Shown piece by piece: positions 1-5,471 of a DNA stretch of 5,826 bases. The stretch lies in assembly GCA_947372575.1 (NCBI GenBank), contig CANBUF010000142.1, positions 1 through 5,826 of the forward strand, read 5' to 3'. Every line of letters starts with the position of its first letter. The stretch's first letter is position 1. The notes under the pieces are model-generated. The model did not search any database, was not told where the DNA came from, and saw only the letters and a list, made by a program, of their open reading frames with translations. Origin of the DNA: Alcaligenaceae bacterium. Its GTDB lineage: Bacteria; Pseudomonadota; Gammaproteobacteria; Burkholderiales; Burkholderiaceae. The translations under genes were made by a program, and so were the position numbers.

Positions 1-185
1 AGCGTGATCAGCCGTTCTCGCTCGAGTCGAATCAACGCCTGTCGAACGATCGTGCGCGACACGCCAAACATGGTCGCGAGATTCTGTTCGACAAGCTTGG
101 TGCCTGCAGCCAGGCGATGCTCAATGATGGCATCGGTAATGGCTGCAGCCACACGATCCGTAACACTGCTTGTAGAGGCTGGCAT
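1..185 (-). CDS. GntR-family transcriptional regulator, N-terminal part (cut by window edge)
   Basis: About 61 residues are visible from an ATG at 185. They form the N-terminal winged helix-turn-helix of a GntR regulator: a first helix (VTDRVAAAITDAIIEHRL, residues ~8-25), the AAGTKLVEQNLATMFGVSR stretch (~26-44), and the recognition helix region TIVRQALIRLERERLI (~45-60). The usual GVSRTPVREAL reads GVSRTIVRQAL here. The effector-binding domain lies outside the window; the HTH style suggests the FadR/FCD subfamily, but this cannot be seen. The start lies 11 nt after the stop of the upstream ATPase gene with a weak ACGGA five bases ahead, so the gene is probably the last cistron of the transporter operon and translated from the same message. 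By position it likely controls that operon in response to the imported ligand. It could instead be a metabolic regulator belonging to genes further left. GntR identity is confident; target and ligand are inferred. Confidence 0.87.
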   Translation of the reverse strand, partial: MPASTSSVTDRVAAAITDAIIEHRLAAGTKLVEQNLATMFGVSRTIVRQALIRLERERLIT

Positions 186-196
186 GGCGATCCGTA

Positions 197-958
197 TCAG
201 TCGTGTATGGATGATAGGAATTGTTTGAGTTCAGCCGTCTGGGGATTACCAAACAATTGTGCTGGAGTACCGATTTCGTGGACACGCCCCTGATGCATGA
301 AGACCACGCGATCGCTCACGCGGCGTGCAAAGCTCATTTCATGAGTCACCATGAGCAGGGTCATACCTTCTTCGGCCAGACTCTCTACTACGCGCAAGAC
401 CTCGCCCACGAGCTCGGGATCAAGCGCGGAGGTAATCTCATCACACAACAAAACCGAGGGGCTCATGGCCAGTGCGCGGGCAATGGCTACACGCTGCTGC
501 TGTCCACCTGAAAGCTGATCCGGGAAGGCATCAAATTTGTCGCTCAGTCCGACACGTGCGAGCAGTTTTTGTGCACGCGCGTGAGCTTGTTCAGAGGTTT
601 CTTTTTTAACGAGTGTGGGCGCCAGCATGATGTTGCGACCTACTGTCAGATGTGGAAACAGATTAAAGCTCTGAAAAATCATTCCGACACGTTGGCGTAA
701 CGCGCGCATGGCACGCGCATCGTGATGGACCAGCGCACACTGGTCAACTGTCAGCGAGCCCGCCTCAAAGGTTTCTAGACCATTGATGCAACGTAATAAT
801 GTGCTTTTGCCTGAGCCGCTTTTACCGATAATCGCGATCACTTCCCCTGGGGCTACATGCAGATCGATCCCTTTAAGGACTTCATTGTTACCAAAGGATT
901 TACGCAAAGCTCCAATCTGGACAATCGGAGCTGCGGGCGTTGTTTCAAGTCCTTGCAT
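197..958 (-). CDS. PAAT-family ABC importer ATP-binding protein (GlnQ/HisP-like)
   Basis: Cytoplasmic ATPase (253 aa, normal family length) that drives uptake through the two permeases encoded just upstream. All ABC motifs are visible: Walker [10 protein letters not shown] (45-53), Q-loop Gln96 in [11 protein letters not shown], signature [15 protein letters not shown] (149-163), Walker B VLLCDE (169-174) and D-loop SALD, switch His206 in VTHEM. Phe98-Asn-Leu-Phe-Pro after the Q-loop and [12 protein letters not shown] are typical of the amino-acid (GlnQ/HisP/ArtP) class. One small oddity is Ile175 after the catalytic Glu where Pro is commonest (DEIT rather than DEPT). The ATG start at 958 has an AGAAGGA ribosome-binding site (966-972) and overlaps the end of the upstream permease gene by 14 nt, which implies translational coupling. 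The GntR gene follows 11 nt downstream. Substrate cannot be read from the ATPase; symbol left empty. Confidence 0.95.
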   Translation of the reverse strand: MQGLETTPAAPIVQIGALRKSFGNNEVLKGIDLHVAPGEVIAIIGKSGSGKSTLLRCINGLETFEAGSLTVDQCALVHHDARAMRALRQRVGMIFQSFNLFPHLTVGRNIMLAPTLVKKETSEQAHARAQKLLARVGLSDKFDAFPDQLSGGQQQRVAIARALAMSPSVLLCDEITSALDPELVGEVLRVVESLAEEGMTLLMVTHEMSFARRVSDRVVFMHQGRVHEIGTPAQLFGNPQTAELKQFLSSIHD

Positions 959-1595
959 GGAGTTTTCCTTCTAAGGATCGCGCATAGAGGCTGATCGGGT
1001 AGCACAGCACAAAATAAAGTAGCGCCACGCAGCTATAAACCAGGAAGGGTTTAAAGGTGGCATTCGTAATCATGGTGCCGGCTTTGGTGAGTTCGATAAA
1101 ACCAATCAGGGATGCCAGGGCAGTCCCTTTAACCACCTGCACCAGAAAGCCCACCGTCGGAGGAATCGCAATCTTGACGGCCTGAGGCAAGATCACATAT
1201 TGCATTTGCTCACGGAAATTCAGCGCCAGGCTTTTTGCGGCCTCCCACTGGCCAAGTGGAATTGCATTGACACAGCCACGCCAGATCTCAACCAGAAAAG
1301 CACTCGTATACAAGGTGAGCGCGAGACTCGCAGCCACCCAGGGTGAGAGTTCAACACCAAACAAGGCCAGACCAAAATAGGCGAGGAACAATTGCATCAG
1401 CAAGGGTGTGCCCTGAAAGAGCTGCACATAACCTGCAACAAATCTTTCGGCGCCACGGATCTTGGACATTCTGAACATCAGCAAGCCCAATCCAACCAGG
1501 CCACCACCAACAAAGGCCACGAGCGAGAGCGCTACAGTCCAGCGCATGGCGAGCAGCAGATTACGAAAGATATCCCATAGAGTGAACTCAACCAC
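945..1595 (-). CDS. PAAT-family ABC importer permease (HisM/GlnP-like), second permease
   Basis: Inner-membrane subunit of an amino-acid-type importer. The protein is about 216 aa from the preferred start and has several hydrophobic helices (for example WTVALSLVAFVGGGLVGLGLL, ~residues 19-39). It carries the family hallmark FQGTPLLMQLF (~60-70, usually FRGTPLLVQLF) and the cytoplasmic EAA loop WEAAKSLALNF (~117-127) that docks on the ATPase. Start choice: the open frame reaches a TTG at 1607, but a GGAG at 1602-1605 sits exactly six bases ahead of a GTG at 1595, so GTG1595 is favoured; the TTG lies against this GGAG and has no site of its own. With this start it overlaps the preceding permease gene by 8 nt and the following ATPase gene by 14 nt, a tightly coupled operon. 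It probably forms a heterodimeric channel with the 1588-2259 product. Confidence 0.93.
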   Translation of the reverse strand: MVEFTLWDIFRNLLLAMRWTVALSLVAFVGGGLVGLGLLMFRMSKIRGAERFVAGYVQLFQGTPLLMQLFLAYFGLALFGVELSPWVAASLALTLYTSAFLVEIWRGCVNAIPLGQWEAAKSLALNFREQMQYVILPQAVKIAIPPTVGFLVQVVKGTALASLIGFIELTKAGTMITNATFKPFLVYSCVALLYFVLCYPISLYARSLEGKLHART

Positions 1596-2259
1596 GGCGC
1601 GCTCCAAAGAAGTAACGTGGACCTGCCCAATTCAGCAGCGCACGCACACCGATCGAGAGCAGCAGGTAAATAACAGTGGCGACAATGTAGGCCTCAAAGG
1701 CGCGGAAATTCCGGCTTTGAATCAGATTCGCCACAAAACTCAGCTCAGGGGTGGATATCTGACCGCAGACCGCAGAACCCAGCATCACAATGATGATTTG
1801 ACTAACAAGTGAAGGCCAGACTTTCTTCAGTGCGGGAGGCAGAATGACGCGAGTAAAAATCTGAAACCGGTTTAACGCCAGACTCAACGCGGCTTCGATC
1901 TGACCACGCGGCGTCGCCTGGATACCCGAACGGATAATTTCGGTCGCATAGGCTCCGAGATTGATGACCATAGCAATCACAGAGGATGACTCTGGGGTCA
2001 GCTTGATACCCAGCATCGGTAAGCCAAAAAACACAAAAAACAATTGCACAATAAATGGCGTATTCCGAATAAATTCGACATACGTCCCAGCTATCCATTT
2101 GAGCCAGAGTGGCCCACTCAATCGTGACCAGGCAAAAATAATGCCGATCAATACGCCGAGCACGGCAGAAATCGCCGTCAGCCCGAGCGTCCATAGCACC
2201 CCTGAGAGCAGCATCGGCCACTGACTCAGTACTGCAGCGAAATCAAGCTCAATACGCAC
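1588..2259 (-). CDS. PAAT-family ABC importer permease (HisQ/GlnP-like), first permease
   Basis: Inner-membrane channel subunit, about 223 aa from the preferred start. It shows the PAAT hallmark EFIRNTPFIVQLFFVFFG (~62-79), the EAA loop IEAALSLALNRFQIFTRVILP (from ~121), and hydrophobic segments such as TLGLTAISAVLGVLIGIIFAW (~24-44) and AYIVATVIYLLLSIGVRALL near the C-terminus. Start choice: the frame is open to a TTG at 2298, but that codon lies inside a hairpin (2289-2321). AGGA at 2269-2272 is nine bases ahead of a GTG at 2259, giving a protein that begins MRIELDFAAVL, as expected for this family. A GTG at 2265 is only three bases from the same AGGA and is therefore less likely. The product differs clearly from the second permease, so the transporter probably uses a heterodimer. 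It sits between the binding-protein gene and the second permease gene. Confidence 0.93.
   Translation of the reverse strand: MRIELDFAAVLSQWPMLLSGVLWTLGLTAISAVLGVLIGIIFAWSRLSGPLWLKWIAGTYVEFIRNTPFIVQLFFVFFGLPMLGIKLTPESSSVIAMVINLGAYATEIIRSGIQATPRGQIEAALSLALNRFQIFTRVILPPALKKVWPSLVSQIIIVMLGSAVCGQISTPELSFVANLIQSRNFRAFEAYIVATVIYLLLSIGVRALLNWAGPRYFFGARRG
1602..1605 (-). promoter_or_regulatory. Ribosome-binding site deciding the second permease start
   Basis: GGAG on the minus strand, six bases before GTG1595. It lies inside the end of the upstream permease gene and selects GTG1595 over the in-frame TTG1607. Confidence 0.6.
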
Positions 2260-2268
2260 AATCACTAT

Positions 2269-2272
2269 TCCT
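2269..2272 (-). promoter_or_regulatory. Ribosome-binding site deciding the first permease start
   Basis: AGGA on the minus strand, nine bases before GTG2259. It supports the shorter 223-residue product over the TTG at 2298 that would begin inside an RNA hairpin. Confidence 0.6.
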
Positions 2273-2288
2273 GTATGGCGCTTAAAGG

Positions 2289-2321
2289 GGCAAGGCAATT
2301 GACTGAATCAAGCGCCTTGCC
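2289..2321 (-). terminator. Intercistronic hairpin between binding-protein and permease genes
   Basis: On the minus strand GGCAAGGC (2321-2314) pairs perfectly with GCCTTGCC (2296-2289). The 17-nt interior can pair further as TTGA/TCAA around a TTCAG loop, after one C-T mismatch and one possible G-U pair. It begins 17 nt after the binding-protein stop and ends about 30 nt before the GTG start of the first permease. Only CCTTTAAG follows, so the U-tract is poor. It is therefore better read as a partial terminator or an mRNA 3'-end stabiliser than as a full stop. Such hairpins commonly raise the amount of binding protein over the membrane subunits; that role here is inferred. Confidence 0.6.
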
Positions 2322-2338
2322 ACCACGGTCTGGCAAAC

Positions 2339-3169
2339 TTATTTAGGCAAGTCGCCTGAAGGACGCTTGAGCCATTTTTCGCTCATCTTGTTCAGGTCGC
2401 CAGCAGCGATTCCTGCTGCGATGATTTCGTTGACTTTGTTACGTAAGGCATCCTCACCTTTTGCAACGCCAACAAAGTTCGGGCTGTCTTTAAGCAGAAG
2501 CTTGAACTCTGTTTCCATCTGTGGAGTGCGCTGCATCATGTTTTCGGCAACGGAGACGCCAGTCGCGATCAGATTGACCTGACCCGAGGTGTAAGCCGAC
2601 ACAGTAGCGTTGTTGTCTTCAAAGCGCTTTAAGTCAGCTTTTTCGGGAGCAACTTTTGTCAGTTCCTGATCCTCGATCGCGCCGCGCGTCACGCTAATGG
2701 ATTTACCCGCCAGATCTGCAAAGCTTTTGATTGACATGGACTTTGGTCCGAATACGCCCTGAAAAAATGGCGAGTAGGCAGACGTAAAATCAATGACGGC
2801 CATACGCTCAGGATTTTTACCGAGAGTTGAAATGACCAGATCCGCCCGTTTGGTTTGGAGGTAAGGGATGCGGTTCGCGCTCGTGACCACGACCAGATCA
2901 ACCTTGACGCCCATTTTCTGGGCAATGTAATTGGCCATATCAACATCCAACCCCTGAGGCTTGAGGTCAGGCCCGACAAAACCGTAGGGAGGAAAGTCTG
3001 TCGGAATCGCAATTTTGATTTCCTTCGCTTTCATCACATTATCAAGGGCATCCTGCGCATGGGAGGCGGCAGACAACCCCAGACCGAGCGCAACAGTGGA
3101 ACAGGCGATCAAAAAGGAACGCTTGGTAGCGTGAAAAACATTCAACTTGGAAAAACGGATCTGTGTCAT
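2339..3169 (-). CDS. Periplasmic substrate-binding protein of a PAAT-family ABC importer (SBP_bac_3)
   Basis: A 276-residue exported solute receptor for the transporter encoded downstream. An N-terminal signal peptide is visible: basic MTQIRFSKLNVFHATKRS, hydrophobic FLIACSTVALGLGLSA, and likely cleavage at SHA|Q (38/39). The mature part shows the family-3 fold signals: KIAIPTDFPPYGFVG (52-66), GLDVDMANYIAQKMG (73-87), RADLVISTLGKNPERM (108-123), where Arg122 matches the carboxylate-binding arginine, then LAGKSISVTRGAIEDQEL (153-170) and C-terminal MSEKWLKRP. At the place where amino-acid receptors usually have the ligand-amino-binding Asp (HisJ FQDEVA, GlnH LHDTPN), this protein has Gly204 in IATGVSVAE, so an ordinary alpha-amino acid ligand is doubtful. 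Start ATG3169 is set by GGAGG five bases ahead and by the signal peptide; the frame is open further upstream to 3286, but that part covers the intergenic elements. First gene of its operon. Confidence 0.93.
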   Translation of the reverse strand: MTQIRFSKLNVFHATKRSFLIACSTVALGLGLSAASHAQDALDNVMKAKEIKIAIPTDFPPYGFVGPDLKPQGLDVDMANYIAQKMGVKVDLVVVTSANRIPYLQTKRADLVISTLGKNPERMAVIDFTSAYSPFFQGVFGPKSMSIKSFADLAGKSISVTRGAIEDQELTKVAPEKADLKRFEDNNATVSAYTSGQVNLIATGVSVAENMMQRTPQMETEFKLLLKDSPNFVGVAKGEDALRNKVNEIIAAGIAAGDLNKMSEKWLKRPSGDLPK

Positions 3170-3174
3170 AACTG

Positions 3175-3179
3175 CCTCC
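3175..3179 (-). promoter_or_regulatory. Strong ribosome-binding site of the binding-protein gene
   Basis: GGAGG on the minus strand, five bases before ATG3169. It fixes the start directly ahead of the signal peptide and matches the high expression expected of a binding protein. Confidence 0.8.
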
Positions 3180-3186
3180 GGTTGGT

Positions 3187-3206
3187 TGTATGCAAAACTG
3201 TATACA
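3187..3206. promoter_or_regulatory. Candidate operator: paired TGTAT(G/A)CA sites
   Basis: TGTATGCA (3187-3194) and the perfect palindrome TGTATACA (3199-3206) lie in tandem, 12 bp centre to centre, 18-37 bp ahead of the binding-protein ATG. The GT..AC core is the kind bound by FadR-subfamily GntR proteins, and a GntR gene ends this operon. On the minus strand TATACA (3204-3199) could also serve as a -10 element, so a bound protein would block transcription, but no convincing -35 is visible. The repeat is seen directly; operator function is inferred. Confidence 0.42.
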
Positions 3207-3226
3207 TAATTGGATAAAAAAACGAC

Positions 3227-3238
3227 AGGGTTAACCCT
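3227..3238. promoter_or_regulatory. 12-bp perfect palindrome AGGGTTAACCCT
   Basis: A perfect inverted repeat without spacer, in the gap between cynS and the binding-protein gene. On the minus strand it is followed four bases later by seven Ts (3222-3216). It could be a protein-binding site upstream of the left operon's promoter, or a weak second terminator (4-bp stem, TTAA loop, T7). The sequence does not decide between these. Confidence 0.35.
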
Positions 3239-3244
3239 CAAAAT

Positions 3245-3271
3245 CCCAGCATGGTGAGACACCGAGCTGGG
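3245..3271 (-). terminator. Hairpin after cynS, probable terminator of the cyn operon
   Basis: On the minus strand CCCAGC (3271-3266) pairs with GCTGGG (3250-3245). Inside, after a two-base mismatch on each side, GGTG pairs with CACC around a TCT loop. The stem starts 11 nt after the cynS stop and is followed by ATTTTG. The U-run is short, so termination may be incomplete, but a T7 tract lies about 20 nt further on. Confidence 0.55.
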
Positions 3272-3282
3272 GGAATGATGAA

Positions 3283-3756
3283 TCAATAGGTTTTATAGGG
3301 CAGAAACTTGCCTGACAAAACGACGTTGACGCGATCCCCTTTTGGATCGGGCTCACGCTTGATGTCCATTGAAAAATCAATGGCGCTCATAATCCCGTCA
3401 CCAAACTCTTCATGGATGAGTTCCTTGATCGTTGTGCCATAGACGCTAACAATCTCGTACCAGCGATAGATCAATGGATCGGTCGGCACAGGCGAGCGCA
3501 ACGAACCTTTGTATGGAACAACTTGCAAGAGCTTGACAGCCTCTGGAGGCAAGGCAAACGTCTTACCAATCAGCGTTGCCTGCTCCTTGGTGAGCGTCAT
3601 CTGCCCCAGACAGGCTGCAGTCACCCACTCTTTGGACAGTTTGAGTTTTTTGGCGACGTCCGCCCACTTGATGCCTTTTTGAATCTTGGCGGAGTAAATC
3701 AGATCGGTCACGTCTTCGCGTGTCATCGGTTTGGCGATTGCCCGGGTTGTAGCCAT
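3283..3756 (-). CDS. cynS: Cyanate hydratase (cyanase)
   Basis: Cytoplasmic enzyme (EC 4.2.1.104) that converts cyanate and bicarbonate to ammonia and carbon dioxide through carbamate, detoxifying cyanate and freeing its nitrogen. The protein is 157 aa, against 156 in E. coli. The N-terminal helical DNA-binding-like domain (~12-78) includes WADVAKKLKLSKEWVTAACLGQMTL. The C-terminal catalytic domain carries PTDPLIYRWYEIVSVYGTT and HEEFGDGIMSAIDF. The E. coli catalytic residues Arg96, Glu99 and Ser122 correspond to Arg98, Glu101 and Ser124, all present with a constant offset of two. The C-terminus GKFLPYKTY parallels E. coli GKYLPTKPF. Family members assemble as decamers with active sites between dimers. 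Start ATG3756 has AAGGAG eight bases ahead; the frame stays open to 3822, but that would overlap cynD. It follows cynD by 22 nt, so uptake and breakdown are encoded together. No carbonic anhydrase gene (cynT) is seen next to it. Confidence 0.97.
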   Translation of the reverse strand: MATTRAIAKPMTREDVTDLIYSAKIQKGIKWADVAKKLKLSKEWVTAACLGQMTLTKEQATLIGKTFALPPEAVKLLQVVPYKGSLRSPVPTDPLIYRWYEIVSVYGTTIKELIHEEFGDGIMSAIDFSMDIKREPDPKGDRVNVVLSGKFLPYKTY

Positions 3757-3764
3757 TAAAAGTG

Positions 3765-3770
3765 CTCCTT
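3765..3770 (-). promoter_or_regulatory. Ribosome-binding site deciding the cynS start
   Basis: AAGGAG on the minus strand, eight bases before ATG3756, in the 22-nt gap after cynD. It rules out the longer upstream reading to 3822. Confidence 0.8.
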
Positions 3771-3778
3771 TGTAAAAA

Positions 3779-4624
3779 TTAAGCGGATGCAAAGGTCTTG
3801 GACCGATGCACCAAAAAGTCAATTAAGTGATTCCTGCATTCATAAAACTTTGGGTCGTGATGCATCGTCGCACGCGTGCGATCACGTGGCAATGGATTCT
3901 CGAAAATCTCTGCAAGCACTGCACGGGGTCCATTACTCATCAGGAAAATCTTGTCCGAGAGCAAGATTGCCTCATCCACGTCATGCGTAATCATAAAAAC
4001 GGTCTGTTGGGTTTGACGCACAATCGTCACCAGCTCATCCTGAATATTGCCGCGCGTCAGTGCATCAAGTGCGCCAAACGGTTCATCTAGCAATAGCATT
4101 TTGGGCTGAATCGAAAAAGCGCGTGCAATCCCCACGCGCTGCTTCATACCACCAGATAACTGGGAAGGCTTCTTATCCTCTGAACCCTGCAAATGCACCA
4201 TATCGATAAACTGTTGGACATGCGCATCGACTTCTGCATTCGACCAAAAGGGCCATTTGGATTTAACGGCAAAAGCAATGTTGCCTCGCACCGTCATCCA
4301 GGGCATCAGGGCGTGTGACTGAAACACCACGCCGCGATCAAGACTCGGGCCACTGATCTCTCTGCCATCGATGAACGCATGACCTGCAGTAGGCTGCTCG
4401 AGTCCAGCCAGCACGTTCAGGATCGTGGTTTTGCCACACCCTGAATGACCAATGATGCAAACAAAATCCCCACGCGCAATTTCAAAATTCACATCATCAA
4501 AGACAACCAGCTCGCCCTTGCCGTCTGGTGCAGGAAAAGCCTGTCGCAAGCCCTGGACTTTTAAGAAGCCCGGTGACTTGTTCAGCTCGCGTTCATGGAG
4601 TTGAGGTATTGGAAGCATGCTCAT
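3779..4624 (-). CDS. cynD: Cyanate (nitrate/sulfonate-class) ABC importer ATP-binding protein
   Basis: Cytoplasmic ATPase, 281 aa, of the NrtD/SsuB/TauB/CynD class. Motifs: Walker A GHSGCGKTT (59-67), Q-loop Gln102 in VVFQSHALMPWMTV, signature LSGGMKQRVGIARAF (156-170), Walker B MLLLDEP (176-182) with D-loop GALD, switch His214 in MITHDVDEAILL. The Leu-Met-Pro-Trp after the Q-loop and DEPFGALDALTR are hallmarks of this class. The C-terminal tail (NPLPRDRTRATMHHDPKFYECRNHLIDFL) resembles NrtD/CynD proteins. Start: the frame is open to a GTG at 4666, but ATG4624 shares one base with the cynB stop (TAATG), a classic coupled junction; an ATG at 4618 is also possible. The assignment to cyanate rests on the cyanase gene 22 nt downstream; by sequence alone nitrate transport would be equally possible. 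Confidence 0.9.
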   Translation of the reverse strand: MSMLPIPQLHERELNKSPGFLKVQGLRQAFPAPDGKGELVVFDDVNFEIARGDFVCIIGHSGCGKTTILNVLAGLEQPTAGHAFIDGREISGPSLDRGVVFQSHALMPWMTVRGNIAFAVKSKWPFWSNAEVDAHVQQFIDMVHLQGSEDKKPSQLSGGMKQRVGIARAFSIQPKMLLLDEPFGALDALTRGNIQDELVTIVRQTQQTVFMITHDVDEAILLSDKIFLMSNGPRAVLAEIFENPLPRDRTRATMHHDPKFYECRNHLIDFLVHRSKTFASA

Positions 4625-5466
4625 TAATCCCGGTAAGTGACCGCTTTTTGCAAGCGGGCAAAACACATATCAAGCAGCATGCCCATCACGCCAATCAAGA
4701 ACACAGCAACCAGAATATTGGAAATGGACAGGTTATTCCATTCGTTCCAGACAAAATACCCAATCCCTGTCCCGCCCACCAACATCTCTGCGGCCACGAT
4801 CACTAACCAGGCAATACCGATTGAGATCCGCATCCCCGTCATGATTGTCGGAGCGGCAGCAGGCAGGATCACGAGCAAAGCCTTACGAAGCGGTTTAACT
4901 TCGAGTGTGCGTGATACATCAATCCATTCTTTACGTACAGCGGCGACGCCAAATGCTGTATTAATCAGCATCGGCCAAATCGAACAGATAAAAATCACAA
5001 AAATGGCTGATACGTTCGAGTCCTTGAGCGTAAACAAGGCAAGCGGCATCCAGGCCAGAGGAGAGATGGGTTTAAGAATCTGAATGAAGGGATCCAATGC
5101 TTTAAAAATGAGTTTGGACATCCCAATCACAAAGCCTAGCGGAATCGCAACAAGCGCTGCCAGTCCAAAACCCAGCGCCACACGCGAGACAGACCAGGCT
5201 AACTGGATGCCGATGCCCTTGTCGTTTGCACCCCGATCGTAAAAGGGATTGGAGAGCTGTTCGACGAGCTTCGCACCGACCTCAACAGGTGTGGGAAAAG
5301 CAGATTTTTGACCTGTGGCCGCCGCAGCCCCAACCAGTTTTGCGTACTCATCGTCCACGACCTGAGATCCACCGGAGGGCATCGAGGCGATTTGCCAGAC
5401 CGCCAGGAACACGCCCAATATCAACAAGGACAGCAATAGCGAACGAATTTTTTCACGACCGACCAT
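4624..5466 (-). CDS. cynB: Cyanate (nitrate/sulfonate-class) ABC importer permease
   Basis: Inner-membrane channel subunit, 280 aa, of the NrtB/SsuC/CynB class. An N-terminal transmembrane helix (SLLLSLLILGVFLAVWQIAS, ~9-28) is followed by a periplasmic stretch with FPTPVEVGAKLVEQL (57-71), then NPFYDRGANDKGIGIQ, S-x-x-R-V-A-L-G-F (92-100) and LKPISPLAWMPLALFTL (131-147), typical of NrtB-type permeases. The ATPase-contact loop is DVSRTLEVKPLRKALLVILPAAAP (~183-206). Further helices include ISIGIAWLVIVAAEMLVGG and NILVAVFLIGVMGMLLDMCF. ATG5466 lies 5 nt past the cynA stop; AAGGA (5477-5481), overlapping the cynA end, is ten bases ahead. The stop overlaps the cynD ATG by one base. A single permease gene means a homodimeric channel, as is usual in this class. 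The cyanate assignment comes from the linked cynS. Confidence 0.9.
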   Translation of the reverse strand: MVGREKIRSLLLSLLILGVFLAVWQIASMPSGGSQVVDDEYAKLVGAAAATGQKSAFPTPVEVGAKLVEQLSNPFYDRGANDKGIGIQLAWSVSRVALGFGLAALVAIPLGFVIGMSKLIFKALDPFIQILKPISPLAWMPLALFTLKDSNVSAIFVIFICSIWPMLINTAFGVAAVRKEWIDVSRTLEVKPLRKALLVILPAAAPTIMTGMRISIGIAWLVIVAAEMLVGGTGIGYFVWNEWNNLSISNILVAVFLIGVMGMLLDMCFARLQKAVTYRD

Positions 5467-5471
5467 CTGGC

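Noticed and set aside
172..183. Damaged Walker B (DEIT instead of DEPT) as a sign of an inactive left-hand ATPase
   Set aside because: The coordinates here are residues 172-183 of the ATPase (about 410-445 in the window). The catalytic Asp173, Glu174 and all other motifs are intact, and a non-Pro residue at this place is tolerated in amino-acid-class ATPases.
1802..2221. 139-residue minus-strand open frame inside the first permease gene
   Set aside because: It is an alternate frame of a convincing membrane protein, and its own translation is Cys/Arg/Asp-rich with no recognisable motif.
2855..3217. 120-residue plus-strand open frame opposite the binding-protein gene
   Set aside because: It is antisense to a clear signal-peptide-bearing receptor with full family motifs, and it shows no independent evidence.
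3170..3286. N-terminal extension of the binding protein up to 3286
   Set aside because: It would place 39 residues before the signal peptide, ignore the GGAGG at 3175-3179, and run across the terminator and operator-like elements.
3757..3822. Longer cyanase reading from 3822
   Set aside because: It overlaps the end of cynD, has no family match, and the ATG at 3756 has an excellent AAGGAG and gives the normal 157-residue length.
4625..4666. cynD start at GTG4666
   Set aside because: The added 14 residues are unlike the family and overlap cynB by 43 nt; the TAATG junction at 4622-4626 is a more natural start.
4637..5083. 148-residue plus-strand open frame opposite cynB
   Set aside because: It is antisense to a well-supported permease, and its content mirrors the complementary codons with no domain or ribosome-binding context.
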